Assembly (NCBI GenBank): GCA_946409545.1
Contig: CAMJWT010000006.1
Location: 1 to 64,000 of the forward strand
Direction of reading: 5' to 3'
DNA: 64,000 nucleotides
From: RUG12783 sp946409545
GTDB taxonomy: Bacteria; Bacillota_I; Bacilli_A; RF39; UBA660
Shown: positions 51,867 to 60,847 of the stretch, one piece after another
Position numbering within the stretch: position 1 is the first letter of the stretch
How the letters are laid out: each line of letters begins with the position of its first letter
The notes under the pieces: generated by a model
The model's database searches: none
Told to the model about the DNA's origin: nothing
Seen by the model: only the letters and a program-made list of their open reading frames with translations
Program-made: the position numbers and the translations under genes

Positions 51867-53265
51867 AAGAACATTAAGACGTGACGTATTCTTATATCTA
51901 ATCTTTTATTCCCTATTTGTTATTATCATAATTGGTGTATCCCAAATAATATATCTTGTTCATTTTTACGAATCATCTTCAATAAATAAATTAGAAAAAA
52001 AGATCTATAAAATTGAAGAAGAATATAAAAAAAATAATTCTATTACTGAAATACTTGATAAATATTCATATGAAAATAATTTTTGTTCAGAATTATTAAT
52101 TGATAATGAGTTATCCTACTCTACTAATCATTTCACTAATAGTTGTCTAAATACTATAAAAAATAAAGAAACATTATTAGAAGCAAGAAATAAATTTCAA
52201 AACAGTAATGAAAAAGTATTTAGAAATATATTACCATTATCTAAAAATAATAAAATGGTAATTATTGGTTTAAAATTAGATAATAATAAAACAATCTATA
52301 TTAATGATAATATTAAATCTATTAATTCAACAATTAGTGGTTTAAAAAATCAATTTATCATTATAACGATAATCATTATATCAATATCATCACTTGTTGC
52401 TTATTATTTAACAAAGAAATGGGCCAAAAAAATAACGGATTTAACAGATAAATCTATTCAATTATCGAAAGGTAACTTAAATGTAAATTTCAATATTGAT
52501 ACTGGTATTGTCGAAATGAATGAACTTGCTCAAAGTCTTAATTATAGTAAAGAAGTATTAAAGAAAAATGATGAATTAAGAAGAGACTTAATGGCTAATG
52601 TATCACATGATTTAAAAACACCTCTTACAATGATTAAAGCTTATGCAGAAATGGTACGTGATTTCTCATATAAAGATGATATTAAAAGAGAAAACGATTT
52701 AAATATCATCATGGATGAAGTTGATCGTTTAAATGTCTTAGTAAACGATATATTAGATTTATCTAAACTCGAAAATAATATTGAAGAATTAAATATTGAA
52801 GAAATAAATATATCTGGTCTTGTTGATACTATAATTGGTCGTTTTAAAATCTTTAGTTTAACACAAGATTGTAAGTTTATAACTCATTATAAGAAAAAAA
52901 TAATGGTTATGGCTGATAAACAAAAATTAGAACAAGTAATCTATAATTTAATTAGTAACGCTATTAATTATTCAAATGATAAGAAAAATGTTTATGTAAC
53001 AATAATTGAACGCAAAAATGAAATTAGAATCTTTATAACAGATACAGGTCCTGGTATCAAAAAAGAAAAAATAAATGATATATGGGACAAATATTATAAA
53101 ATTGATAAAAAATATAAAAGAAATGTTATTGGAACTGGTCTTGGTTTATCAATTGTTAAACATATCTTTGATCTTCATAATTACCAATATGGTATTGTAT
53201 CTAAAGAAGATTTAGGAACAACCTTCTATTTCATTATAAATAAAAAGAAAAATCGTAAGAAATAA
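51856..53265 (+). CDS. sensor histidine kinase
   Basis: A 469-residue kinase. Two membrane helices (about 12-36 and 165-190) enclose an extracellular sensor of about 130 residues with two cysteines (CSELL, SCLN). A HAMP linker follows, then HisKA (MANVSHDLKTPLTMIKAYAE, phosphorylated His) and the ATPase with NLISNAINYS, DTGPGI and GTGLGLSIVKHIF. The best start, 51856, overlaps the response regulator by 11 bases (ATGAAAAATAA), so translation is coupled. Stimulus unknown. Confidence 0.94.
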   Translation: MKNKRTLRRDVFLYLIFYSLFVIIIIGVSQIIYLVHFYESSSINKLEKKIYKIEEEYKKNNSITEILDKYSYENNFCSELLIDNELSYSTNHFTNSCLNTIKNKETLLEARNKFQNSNEKVFRNILPLSKNNKMVIIGLKLDNNKTIYINDNIKSINSTISGLKNQFIIITIIIISISSLVAYYLTKKWAKKITDLTDKSIQLSKGNLNVNFNIDTGIVEMNELAQSLNYSKEVLKKNDELRRDLMANVSHDLKTPLTMIKAYAEMVRDFSYKDDIKRENDLNIIMDEVDRLNVLVNDILDLSKLENNIEELNIEEINISGLVDTIIGRFKIFSLTQDCKFITHYKKKIMVMADKQKLEQVIYNLISNAINYSNDKKNVYVTIIERKNEIRIFITDTGPGIKKEKINDIWDKYYKIDKKYKRNVIGTGLGLSIVKHIFDLHNYQYGIVSKEDLGTTFYFIINKKKNRKK

Positions 53266-53282
53266 TCTTACGATTTTTTATC
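53252..53282. terminator. bidirectional terminator between convergent genes
   Basis: AAATCGTAAGA and TCTTACGATTT pair around AATAA, with A and T runs on both sides; it overlaps the ends of the kinase gene and of the 660-residue minus-strand gene. Confidence 0.9.
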
Positions 53283-55260
53283 TAGTTTTTTTTCTAGCTT
53301 CATTATATAGACCAGTTCCAGCAGCAAGAGCAGCTGCAGCAAGTCCTTCTTGATTAGCTAGCATACGATCTCTTTGACGAGCTTCAATTATTTGATCAAT
53401 AATTTCTAATAAATGCGTTCTTGTATCATCATATTCAGGAATATTCATCAAGTCAGCATATGATCTAATATGAGCAAGTGATTCGTTGTTAATTGGGTTT
53501 AATAGTTCAACTGCTCTTTGATATGTTGTTTCACGAGCAATAATAGAGTCTGCAATCGCATCATTAACCGTATCAAATAATTCATAGTCAGCACCTTTTT
53601 GAAGTTTAATCTTATTTGTTGAGTAAAGACCAGCATTCTCTCCTTCAGTAAGTTTAAAGGTAAAGACATCATATCCTTCAGCTTCTGGGAAGGCTTCTTT
53701 TCTTGTACTAACAATTTTAGATTCTTGCGATACAATTCTTGCAACATCAGCTTCTTCAAAATATAGTTTTTGATATAAGTCATTAAAGAAGGTATGACCT
53801 GATATTAAGTCATATACACTCATACCAGCAAGACCTAAAACAGCAATGGTTCCTGTACCTTTTAATATTTTCTCTAAGTTTCTTATAAATTTATTATTTT
53901 TATGTTCATTAAAGTAAGCTAGTTCTTTCATAAAACTACGAACTTTATTTCTTTGTGAATTATTAAGTTTATCACTTTTTAAGAATCTTGTTAAACCATC
54001 AATATTACGTGGTGCATCTTTTGTATCAACACCAAGATAATTTAAATATTCAATTAAAATATCAATAATGATATATGGTGTACCTTTACTTTCTTCATCA
54101 CTATAAGTTTCTAATATTTTTCTATTCTCTACTAAATCATCATCAGCGTATTTACTACCTTCAATACGAGCATATTCTTCAAATAGAGCTGAATTCTTTT
54201 TACGTTCTTTAACGTTATTAAATAAATTCTTTATTAATTTACCAATGCTTCCTAAGAAAGATAAAAGTAAATACGATTCAACACCAACAAGTATTTTATT
54301 AGAGTTTGCAAGAGTTCCAATGAATGCAGCTATTCCACTAAATTTAGCTAAGAATTCATTTTTAAAGACACCTTCTGTTATTTCTTTAGCAAGTAGACCA
54401 TTAACAAATCCAGATAGGAATGGAGCTCCTGTTGCAAGAGCAGCTTTAACACCTACTCCACTATTTCTTTTTAAGAACTCAAATAATTTATTTTTTTCTT
54501 TATCAAAATCTTCTACTTTCTTTTGATGAGCTAAATTGTCTAAGAAATTTTTACGTTCTTTTTCATCTTTTCCTGTAAGTTCACATACTAATTCTAATTT
54601 AGTATCAAAATCAAGAGAATAAATAATTTCTCTTAATGATTGATAACCTGTATCATTAAAGGGAATATTATGAGCACTTAAGAATGCTCTTATTTTTTCT
54701 TGATCTTCAGCATTAAATCTTGTATCAACTAACTTATTACCAGAGAATGATAATTCTAAATTACGTAAATATTTATCTAGATTTATTTCTTTTACATATT
54801 CTTTATTTGCAATATTAGTCTTTATTATTTTGTATCCATTATATAAAACAGATACACCAAAAAGCGTTAAACGAACAATATTACCACCAGGCGCTAATTG
54901 AATTGCTGTATTAAAAGCAAGACCAATAGCAAGAGGTTTAATTAATGCTTTAACTTTATCAGCAAAACGAGAAAAAGCTGTTGTTGATCCTTTAGATAAT
55001 TCAGCTATTGTATCTTCTACAGTATCATTAATTGCTTTAATTCGTTCGAAAACTAAGTCTTTAGTACTACCTGTTAAAGTTTTCTTTAAATAAGTAACTA
55101 ACTCGTCATAATTAGTAATTGAATCATCATAAAAAATATTTGATTCTTCAAGAAAAGTCTTTAATAATCTTAACTTTTCTTCATACATTTTATCAATTAA
55201 TACATTAACTAATTTGCCTTTTGTAGCTGGATACTGTCTTTCAAATTCTTCTTTATTCAT
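53278..55260 (-). CDS. hypothetical protein with hydrophobic segments, 660 aa
   Basis: A large protein starting MNKEEFERQYPATKGK. It contains several hydrophobic or Ala/Gly-rich stretches (IKPLAIGLAFNTAIQLAPGG near 100, VGVKAALATGAPFLSGFV near 275, GTGTIAVLGLAGMSVYDLI near 475, and LAAAALAAGTG near the end) separated by charged helical regions. Some could insert in a membrane. No family recognised. It starts at the 8-base overlap ATGAATAA with a 45-residue gene related to the one before 17669-18745. Function unknown. Confidence 0.8.
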   Translation of the reverse strand: MNKEEFERQYPATKGKLVNVLIDKMYEEKLRLLKTFLEESNIFYDDSITNYDELVTYLKKTLTGSTKDLVFERIKAINDTVEDTIAELSKGSTTAFSRFADKVKALIKPLAIGLAFNTAIQLAPGGNIVRLTLFGVSVLYNGYKIIKTNIANKEYVKEINLDKYLRNLELSFSGNKLVDTRFNAEDQEKIRAFLSAHNIPFNDTGYQSLREIIYSLDFDTKLELVCELTGKDEKERKNFLDNLAHQKKVEDFDKEKNKLFEFLKRNSGVGVKAALATGAPFLSGFVNGLLAKEITEGVFKNEFLAKFSGIAAFIGTLANSNKILVGVESYLLLSFLGSIGKLIKNLFNNVKERKKNSALFEEYARIEGSKYADDDLVENRKILETYSDEESKGTPYIIIDILIEYLNYLGVDTKDAPRNIDGLTRFLKSDKLNNSQRNKVRSFMKELAYFNEHKNNKFIRNLEKILKGTGTIAVLGLAGMSVYDLISGHTFFNDLYQKLYFEEADVARIVSQESKIVSTRKEAFPEAEGYDVFTFKLTEGENAGLYSTNKIKLQKGADYELFDTVNDAIADSIIARETTYQRAVELLNPINNESLAHIRSYADLMNIPEYDDTRTHLLEIIDQIIEARQRDRMLANQEGLAAAALAAGTGLYNEARKKTR

Positions 55261-55390
55261 TAGTATCATCACCTACACTATCATAGTAATCTTTAACTTG
55301 ATTTAATGTTTGCAAATAAAAAGCTGCTTCTTCAAAAGATAAATTATTTATTTCTTCATCTGTTAATATTTCATTATTATCATTTTCCAT
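55253..55390 (-). CDS. small acidic protein, 45 aa, translationally coupled
   Basis: Start taken at 55390 (MENDNNEILTDEEINNLSFE), not the further upstream codon, because AGAGGTAG precedes it. The product is acidic and helical. Its last 33 residues align ungapped to the 37-residue protein at 17563-17676 with 12 identities (NLS, EE, TLN and others). It overlaps the 660-residue gene by ATGAATAA. The unit thus repeats the 17.5 kb arrangement with a different large partner. Confidence 0.72.
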   Translation of the reverse strand: MENDNNEILTDEEINNLSFEEAAFYLQTLNQVKDYYDSVGDDTNE

Positions 55391-55441
55391 ATCTACCTCT
55401 ATTATAAATTTAACACATTTAATATATGTAGTCAAACATGA

Positions 55442-56431
55442 TTAGTATGTAAATGGTCTACTTTTAACTAATTGTATTTCATCTGTTTCTTTATAATCTT
55501 TAAAATATTGTCTTAAAAAATTAAGTTTATCTAAGTTATTATCAAATATTAAATCTGCAAATTCTAAAGCTTTAATTATATTTATTTTAGAATAACTAGA
55601 AGTATCCATATATTCTTTTTTCAATCTATCTAATAAAATAGTATGACTATAATGACTACTTTTTAATAATAAATGTAATATCATATTAAGATTATTTTGC
55701 CAAATAATAGGATTAAAAGTTCCATTAGGAGAACGAAATTCAATTGTATCATTAGCTATTTCATTATTTACATTATGAACACAATTTAAATTAACTGATA
55801 AATATCTATCTACTGATATATCATGAAAATCCATCTTACTTTGATTATTCATATCTTTTAGTTTACCTGATAGAACAACTTCTTTAAATAAGTCACTTAC
55901 AGGTTTAGCAAATGTTGATGCATAAACTCTTGTATTAAGATATTCACCATTTAAAAATCTTGTAATAATATTTTCATAGATACTCCATATCATAAAGAAG
56001 TTTTCCCATGTTTCTTGCCTTGTATCCATAATATGACTTCCAACATGAATATGTGCTCCACAATTTTCCGTATTAGTACTATTTTGTTTTATAATTCCAA
56101 GAACTTGTTCAACTTTTTTCCAATTAGCTTTAATATTATGAAGAATTGGTGTTACAATCTCTCCTCCATTATGAACAGTATCTTCTTCTTTAACTTGATA
56201 TTCGGGATATAATCTTTTTTTAAAGAATTCTCGACCAATGCCAACACGATTTATATCATCACATTCATATTCAAATCCGAATGAATATAATTTACTTAAA
56301 TTAAGTTTATTTTGAAAAGAGATGTAATAATTTTGAAGCATATTTAAAAGAAGATCTATATCCTTTGTAGAAAGTTTTGAAAACGCTGTATTTCCTTTAG
56401 GATTATATCTTCTTAAAATTTCTTTGTTCAT
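55442..56431 (-). CDS. putative amidoligase (COOH-NH2 ligase), 329 aa
   Basis: A member of the putative amidoligase family, predicted ATP-dependent enzymes that join a carboxyl to an amine. FGFEYECDD is the start of the ATP site, HNGGEIVTPILHN and NTENCGAHIHVGSH are the two most typical motifs, and ETRSPNGT-type EFRSPNGTFNPIIWQNNLN is the late one. The DG of the paralogue's EDGTLDNGGEIV is replaced (EDTVHNGG). Substrate unknown. It is a paralogue of the gene at 57946-58986. A GGGGGAT site and a promoter at 56460-56465 precede it. Confidence 0.83.
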   Translation of the reverse strand: MNKEILRRYNPKGNTAFSKLSTKDIDLLLNMLQNYYISFQNKLNLSKLYSFGFEYECDDINRVGIGREFFKKRLYPEYQVKEEDTVHNGGEIVTPILHNIKANWKKVEQVLGIIKQNSTNTENCGAHIHVGSHIMDTRQETWENFFMIWSIYENIITRFLNGEYLNTRVYASTFAKPVSDLFKEVVLSGKLKDMNNQSKMDFHDISVDRYLSVNLNCVHNVNNEIANDTIEFRSPNGTFNPIIWQNNLNMILHLLLKSSHYSHTILLDRLKKEYMDTSSYSKINIIKALEFADLIFDNNLDKLNFLRQYFKDYKETDEIQLVKSRPFTY

Positions 56432-56459
56432 CTTTATATCCCCCTTTTTTTCTTGCTAC

Positions 56460-56465
56460 ATTATA
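56460..56465 (-). promoter_or_regulatory. extended -10 promoter of the first amidoligase
   Basis: TATAAT on the minus strand preceded by TGG, 28 bases before the ATG at 56431. Confidence 0.65.
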
Positions 56466-56490
56466 CCACAAAATGATAAAAATTGCAAAA

Positions 56491-56517
56491 AAAATCATAA
56501 GTTAAACTTATGATTTT
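56491..56517 (-). terminator. intrinsic terminator
   Basis: AAAATCATAAG and CTTATGATTTT pair around TTAAA, followed by T residues in the minus direction; just after the MucBP gene at 56522. Confidence 0.85.
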
Positions 56518-56521
56518 AATA

Positions 56522-57310
56522 TTAAATAATAACTTTTCTTATAACAAGTAAAGATCTATTAACGAAAGTCATAAAATAAACTTTTACTCGATAAAAATAT
56601 TTATTATTAGTTGTTTTAGTTTGATCTCTATCAAATGTTATTTTTACTTGTTCAAAAATAGAATCATTTAATTGATCATCTTCTTTAATCTCTTCTTTTA
56701 CTGGAGATTTAACTTCTACTTTTTTCGTAGTTTTCTTTGATGATTTAACTTCTTGTTTTTTCGTTACAATCTTTTTAGGTTCTTCTTTTTTAGTTTCAGT
56801 AGGAGTTTCCTCTACTCCATCTTTTTGATAAATGAATTTTACTTTTATTTCACCTTCAGTGAACTTACCATTATTGGCTCCTTCAGTTTTAACTAAAGTA
56901 TAACCATTAATTGTTTTAGGTGTTATGTAATAATCAACACCTGGTGTTCCAGATCTTAAATCAGGTTCACTTATTTTATTACCTTTAGTATCTACATAAG
57001 AAGCTTTTACAGTACCTTCTTTTTTACTTGCTTTAACTTGATATACGAACGCAATATTATTTGCAAATTCAGAATCACAATAAATAGTTTGTTTTTTTGG
57101 TGTTTCTGTAGTTAATTCATAACCACTAATTGTTATAGCTGTAGCTGTATAATCTTTTCCAACTGTACATTTATCTTTCTTTTCTTTAATTACATGACCA
57201 TTAATGTCATTATAACCAATAGTTACAGTTGCTGTTTCACTAGCGTTTGCTTTGATGTTAATTGTTAATAATAATATACTTAATAGTATAACTTTTTTTA
57301 ATAATTTCAT
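56522..57310 (-). CDS. secreted protein with two MucBP-like domains
   Basis: A 262-residue protein with a signal peptide (about 1-24, ending ANASE). Two MucBP-like beta domains follow (about 25-90 and 95-162), each with the VTIGYNDINGHVI/VKASYVDTKGNKI start and a GYxL turn. Residues 165-215 are a Lys/Glu-rich linker (EETPTETKKEEPKKIVTKKQ). The C-terminus is basic and hydrophobic (FYRVKVYFMTFVNRSLLVIR) and has no LPXTG. It lies between two amidoligase genes; the Lys-rich linker could be a substrate for them, which is inference. Confidence 0.78.
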   Translation of the reverse strand: MKLLKKVILLSILLLTINIKANASETATVTIGYNDINGHVIKEKKDKCTVGKDYTATAITISGYELTTETPKKQTIYCDSEFANNIAFVYQVKASKKEGTVKASYVDTKGNKISEPDLRSGTPGVDYYITPKTINGYTLVKTEGANNGKFTEGEIKVKFIYQKDGVEETPTETKKEEPKKIVTKKQEVKSSKKTTKKVEVKSPVKEEIKEDDQLNDSIFEQVKITFDRDQTKTTNNKYFYRVKVYFMTFVNRSLLVIRKVII

Positions 57311-57335
57311 TTTATAACCCCCTCTTTAAATAAAA

Positions 57336-57878
57336 TTATTCTTTTACAAGTTTCTTTTTTTCTTCTTCTTCGCGATCAATGATGCTTGCACCAATAGAAT
57401 ACATTAGTGTTGATGCAAAAGCCATGCTACTTAGTAATACAACATCATCAAGAATTTCACCTTGTATTGACTGTTTTACTACTAAATAATCATCATAATC
57501 TTGATTATAAGTAACTTTTTCAATGTATTCTTCTTCATCTAAACTATCACAAGGAACTATTTTAACTTCTTCATGAAAACCGTTTTTATCAGATTCATAT
57601 TTTAAAGTTACTTCTCTTAAAATCTTGTTATCATAAAGAAATGGTTTTCCATAATGAAGAGTAAAATTCTTTTTATCAAGTCTACTTGCATAGTAAGAAC
57701 TTTCTTTAATTTTTTCATTTATTTCATGTCGTTCTGTAATTAAATGTTTCTTCGTATCATCTAAAACACCTGGAATATGACCTCCTAGTGAAAAAATACT
57801 AACAAGGAAAGTGTTTACAAGAACAATTCCTCCTATAAGTCCCAACTTCTTTTTATTCATCTTAATATTTGTTGCCAT
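57336..57878 (-). CDS. hypothetical membrane protein, 180 aa
   Basis: The N-terminal hydrophobic helix (LGLIGGIVLVNTFLVSIFSLGG, about 13-34) and a weaker one near 148-166 (VVLLSSMAFASTLMYSIGAS) enclose a charged region with one Cys. Hairpin topology with the 110-residue middle outside is likely. No family recognised. GGGGGAGAC precedes the ATG. The next gene, 25 bases on, encodes the MucBP protein. Confidence 0.72.
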   Translation of the reverse strand: MATNIKMNKKKLGLIGGIVLVNTFLVSIFSLGGHIPGVLDDTKKHLITERHEINEKIKESSYYASRLDKKNFTLHYGKPFLYDNKILREVTLKYESDKNGFHEEVKIVPCDSLDEEEYIEKVTYNQDYDDYLVVKQSIQGEILDDVVLLSSMAFASTLMYSIGASIIDREEEEKKKLVKE

Positions 57879-57904
57879 AAATAGTCTCCCCCATAGTTAT
57901 GCAT

Positions 57905-57910
57905 ATTATA
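57905..57910 (-). promoter_or_regulatory. extended -10 promoter of the membrane-protein/MucBP unit
   Basis: TATAAT on the minus strand preceded by TGG, 26 bases before the ATG at 57878; the same TGTGGTATAAT as at the first amidoligase promoter. Confidence 0.65.
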
Positions 57911-57945
57911 CCACATTTTATAATTTTTTTCAAGAAAATCCACAC

Positions 57946-58986
57946 TTATACTGTGAATTTTTTAGATTTAACTAATTCACAATGAAATGATTTATCTTTA
58001 TCTTTTAAGTATTGCCTTAAGAAATATACCTTATCAATGTTTTTATTAAATATTAAATCCACAAGTTCAATTGCTTGATCAATATAGAGATTAGTAAAAT
58101 CATAAGGCTTTAAATATTTAATTACTTTATCATTCTTTCTTCTTAAAACTGTATCTAAGTCAAAAGAATCACTTTTAGAATACCTCATTAAATTGATATA
58201 TAGATTTATTAAATTTTGCCATATTATAGGATTAATTGTCCCATTTGCTGCTCTAAATTCGATAGTATTATTTGTCATTAATTGATTATAATCAAGAACG
58301 TGACATAAATTAACCCCATGATATTTAGTCGTTGATAAGCTTTTTTGAAACTCATATTCTTTAAAAGGCATGATATTATCATAATTAACATATCTACCAT
58401 ATTGCTTTTTTATTTTAGCAAAATACAAGTCAATCTGATCAGCAATTGGACTAGCATATCGATATAAGCTCGATCTTGCATTTAAATACTCACCAAAAGC
58501 GAAACGATAAATAACATTTTCATAACTACTCCAAAGTCTTAGAAAGTTATTCCATGTTCGTGGCTTATCACCCATTAAATGAGCTCCAATATGAACATGA
58601 GCCCCACAATTATCATTAATTGTTACATTATCAGTTAATAATTCACACGTTTCTTCTAAATCTTTCCAACACTCCGGATTATTATAAAATATTGGACTTA
58701 CTATCTCTCCTCCATTATCAAGAGTACCATCTTCATGTAAAAGCCATCCTGGTTTTATTTCAACTTCATCATCTTTTATTGGAATAAATTCTTCTCTTTT
58801 GGGATCTTCATACTCTATTTCACATCCAATTGATGCTTTATTTTTGAAAGTTAATCTATTGCGATACTCTAAATAATAACCATTTATTAATCTTAACAAA
58901 TCAACTAAATCATAACCTTGATAATTAGAAATAATTGTATTTTCATTAGGTTTTAATTCATTAAATATTTCATAATTATTTTCCAT
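57946..58986 (-). CDS. putative amidoligase (COOH-NH2 ligase), 346 aa
   Basis: A second amidoligase family member, about 35-40 percent like the one at 55442-56431 by eye. IGCEIEYEDPK begins the ATP site, HEDGTLDNGGEIVSPIF has the complete DG motif, NDNCGAHVHIGAHLM and EFRAANGTINPIIWQN are the others. Predicted to form an amide bond with ATP; substrate unknown. It is transcribed ahead of the membrane/MucBP genes with a separate terminator-free junction. Confidence 0.83.
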   Translation of the reverse strand: MENNYEIFNELKPNENTIISNYQGYDLVDLLRLINGYYLEYRNRLTFKNKASIGCEIEYEDPKREEFIPIKDDEVEIKPGWLLHEDGTLDNGGEIVSPIFYNNPECWKDLEETCELLTDNVTINDNCGAHVHIGAHLMGDKPRTWNNFLRLWSSYENVIYRFAFGEYLNARSSLYRYASPIADQIDLYFAKIKKQYGRYVNYDNIMPFKEYEFQKSLSTTKYHGVNLCHVLDYNQLMTNNTIEFRAANGTINPIIWQNLINLYINLMRYSKSDSFDLDTVLRRKNDKVIKYLKPYDFTNLYIDQAIELVDLIFNKNIDKVYFLRQYLKDKDKSFHCELVKSKKFTV

Positions 58987-59074
58987 AACGCAATTTCCTT
59001 TACATATATAAAAATAACTAGTTATTTATTATACAACAAAATGAAATAATTTGGTAAAATAATATTGTGATAAT

Positions 59075-60835
59075 ATGAAAAAAATAATAATTATGTTCTT
59101 AATTTTATTAATTCCATTATTTCCAAGGGCTGATTTAACACCTGAACAACAGGATGATATTGCATCATTTTCGAAAAATATGATATTAAAAGGCAATGGA
59201 AATGAACACAGACAAGGTTCCTTTGGTATTCTTGCATATAATCAAGGTACAAGAAAAGAAGGCTTTAATAATCAATTATCTTATATGAGTAGAGATTATC
59301 AAAGTGTAAACCAAATAAATGCTAGAAAATGGACTTTTGACTGTTCTTCATTTGCAGCTTACGTTTATTATCATTGTTTTGGAATTAATACAACTTATGG
59401 TTCAGGAAATCCTTATGTTGTATCTAAATTTGTTGAAGATGCACATAGTAAACGTTATTTCTATTTTATTATGAATAATGTTAAAGTATCGTCTATTGAT
59501 TTTAGTCGCATGCAAAAAGGAGACTTAGTAATCATTGTTGGATCACATATTATGGTTTATATTGGTGATGGGAATATCGCTCACTTTTCTTCATCAGCTA
59601 TCCAAAAAGGTTCCAACTTAGGAAGTGAAGTTGTTAAACTAAAAGATAAATATCCTAATAACAAAGTATCGGTTATAAGACTTAAAGATGGTGTTATTCC
59701 AACTACCAAAAAAGCAAATACGATAATAAAATGGCCAGATACTGGTAAAACTGAAGATTTATCTGATAAAGATGATAAGCCTGTAATAAAGATTACTAAA
59801 AAAGATTTTCATGATAATCAACTTGAAATAACAATAACAATGACCGATGATAAGGGACTTACAGGATATCAAATAACTCAAACAAACCCAACAGGTTACA
59901 AATCAATTAATCGCTTAAAAACATATACTACAAAAGAAATTATTAAAGATAATGGTACATACTATATATATGCTAAAGATACTAAAGGACAAATAACAAA
60001 ATATGAATTTATTGTAAGTAACATTGATGATGATAAACCTGTTATTACAAAAGTATCATATCAATATCACTATAGTACTAATAACTTTGATATTGAAATA
60101 ACTGCAACAGATAAAAATAAAATCATGTATTCACTTGATAACTCACAATATCAAGATAGTAATAAATTTAGTAATGTTTCCTTTGGTGAACATACTATTA
60201 AAGTTATAGATACAGCTAATAATGTTACAGAATATGTATTAAATTTACCAAATGATTTAATTCCCACAATTAATTTAAATTATAGTACTGAATACACGAA
60301 AAATCTTATTGTAACAATTAACGCTACTGATACTGAAGGTATTATTGGATATAATGTTACAAGAAATGATCAAGAACCAACAAGTTTTAATAGTTATACA
60401 AATAATATGACATATAATATTACATCTAATGGAACGTATTACTTTTGGATAAAAACTACTAGAGGTATCATAACAAATAAAAGTATTACCATAAATAATA
60501 TTGATAATATTCCACCTACGATAACTAATGTTAATATTACAAGAAATTTCTCATCATATAATATCGAAATCGAAGCTAGTGATAATGAATGTGGTATTAG
60601 TTCATACTCCATAGATGGAACCAGTTATCAAGAAAGTAATATCTTTAATAATGTCGAAACTGTTAATGAAAATATTTATGTAAAAGATAAATGTGATAAT
60701 ATTGCAATATATAAAGTAGACTTAAATAACTTACCATCAATCGATTATAGTACAATATTATTAATAATATGCATAGTTATCGTAATTGTGATAATATTTA
60801 TGAATATTTCAAGTATAAAGAAAAAGAGACGTTAG
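59075..60835 (+). CDS. NlpC/P60-like surface peptidoglycan hydrolase
   Basis: A 586-residue protein with a signal peptide (about 1-20). The NlpC/P60-like domain (about 30-210) has the nucleophile C90 in WTFDCSSFAAYVYY and H158 in VGSHIMVYIGDG, with IAHFSS next. From about 235 to 545, four Ig-like repeats (KDFHDNQLEITITMTDDKG, YSTNNFDIEITATDK types) form a stalk. A C-terminal membrane helix (YSTILLIICIVIVIVIIF) with a Lys/Arg tail anchors it; there is no LPXTG. It may cut the stem-peptide link in peptidoglycan. The only plus-strand gene in its neighbourhood. Confidence 0.85.
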   Translation: MKKIIIMFLILLIPLFPRADLTPEQQDDIASFSKNMILKGNGNEHRQGSFGILAYNQGTRKEGFNNQLSYMSRDYQSVNQINARKWTFDCSSFAAYVYYHCFGINTTYGSGNPYVVSKFVEDAHSKRYFYFIMNNVKVSSIDFSRMQKGDLVIIVGSHIMVYIGDGNIAHFSSSAIQKGSNLGSEVVKLKDKYPNNKVSVIRLKDGVIPTTKKANTIIKWPDTGKTEDLSDKDDKPVIKITKKDFHDNQLEITITMTDDKGLTGYQITQTNPTGYKSINRLKTYTTKEIIKDNGTYYIYAKDTKGQITKYEFIVSNIDDDKPVITKVSYQYHYSTNNFDIEITATDKNKIMYSLDNSQYQDSNKFSNVSFGEHTIKVIDTANNVTEYVLNLPNDLIPTINLNYSTEYTKNLIVTINATDTEGIIGYNVTRNDQEPTSFNSYTNNMTYNITSNGTYYFWIKTTRGIITNKSITINNIDNIPPTITNVNITRNFSSYNIEIEASDNECGISSYSIDGTSYQESNIFNNVETVNENIYVKDKCDNIAIYKVDLNNLPSIDYSTILLIICIVIVIVIIFMNISSIKKKRR

Positions 60836-60842
60836 TCTCTTT
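60822..60842. terminator. bidirectional terminator between convergent genes
   Basis: AAAGAGAC and GTCTCTTT pair around GTTA, with A and T runs; it overlaps the end of the NlpC/P60 gene. Confidence 0.75.
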
Positions 60843-60847
60843 TATTT

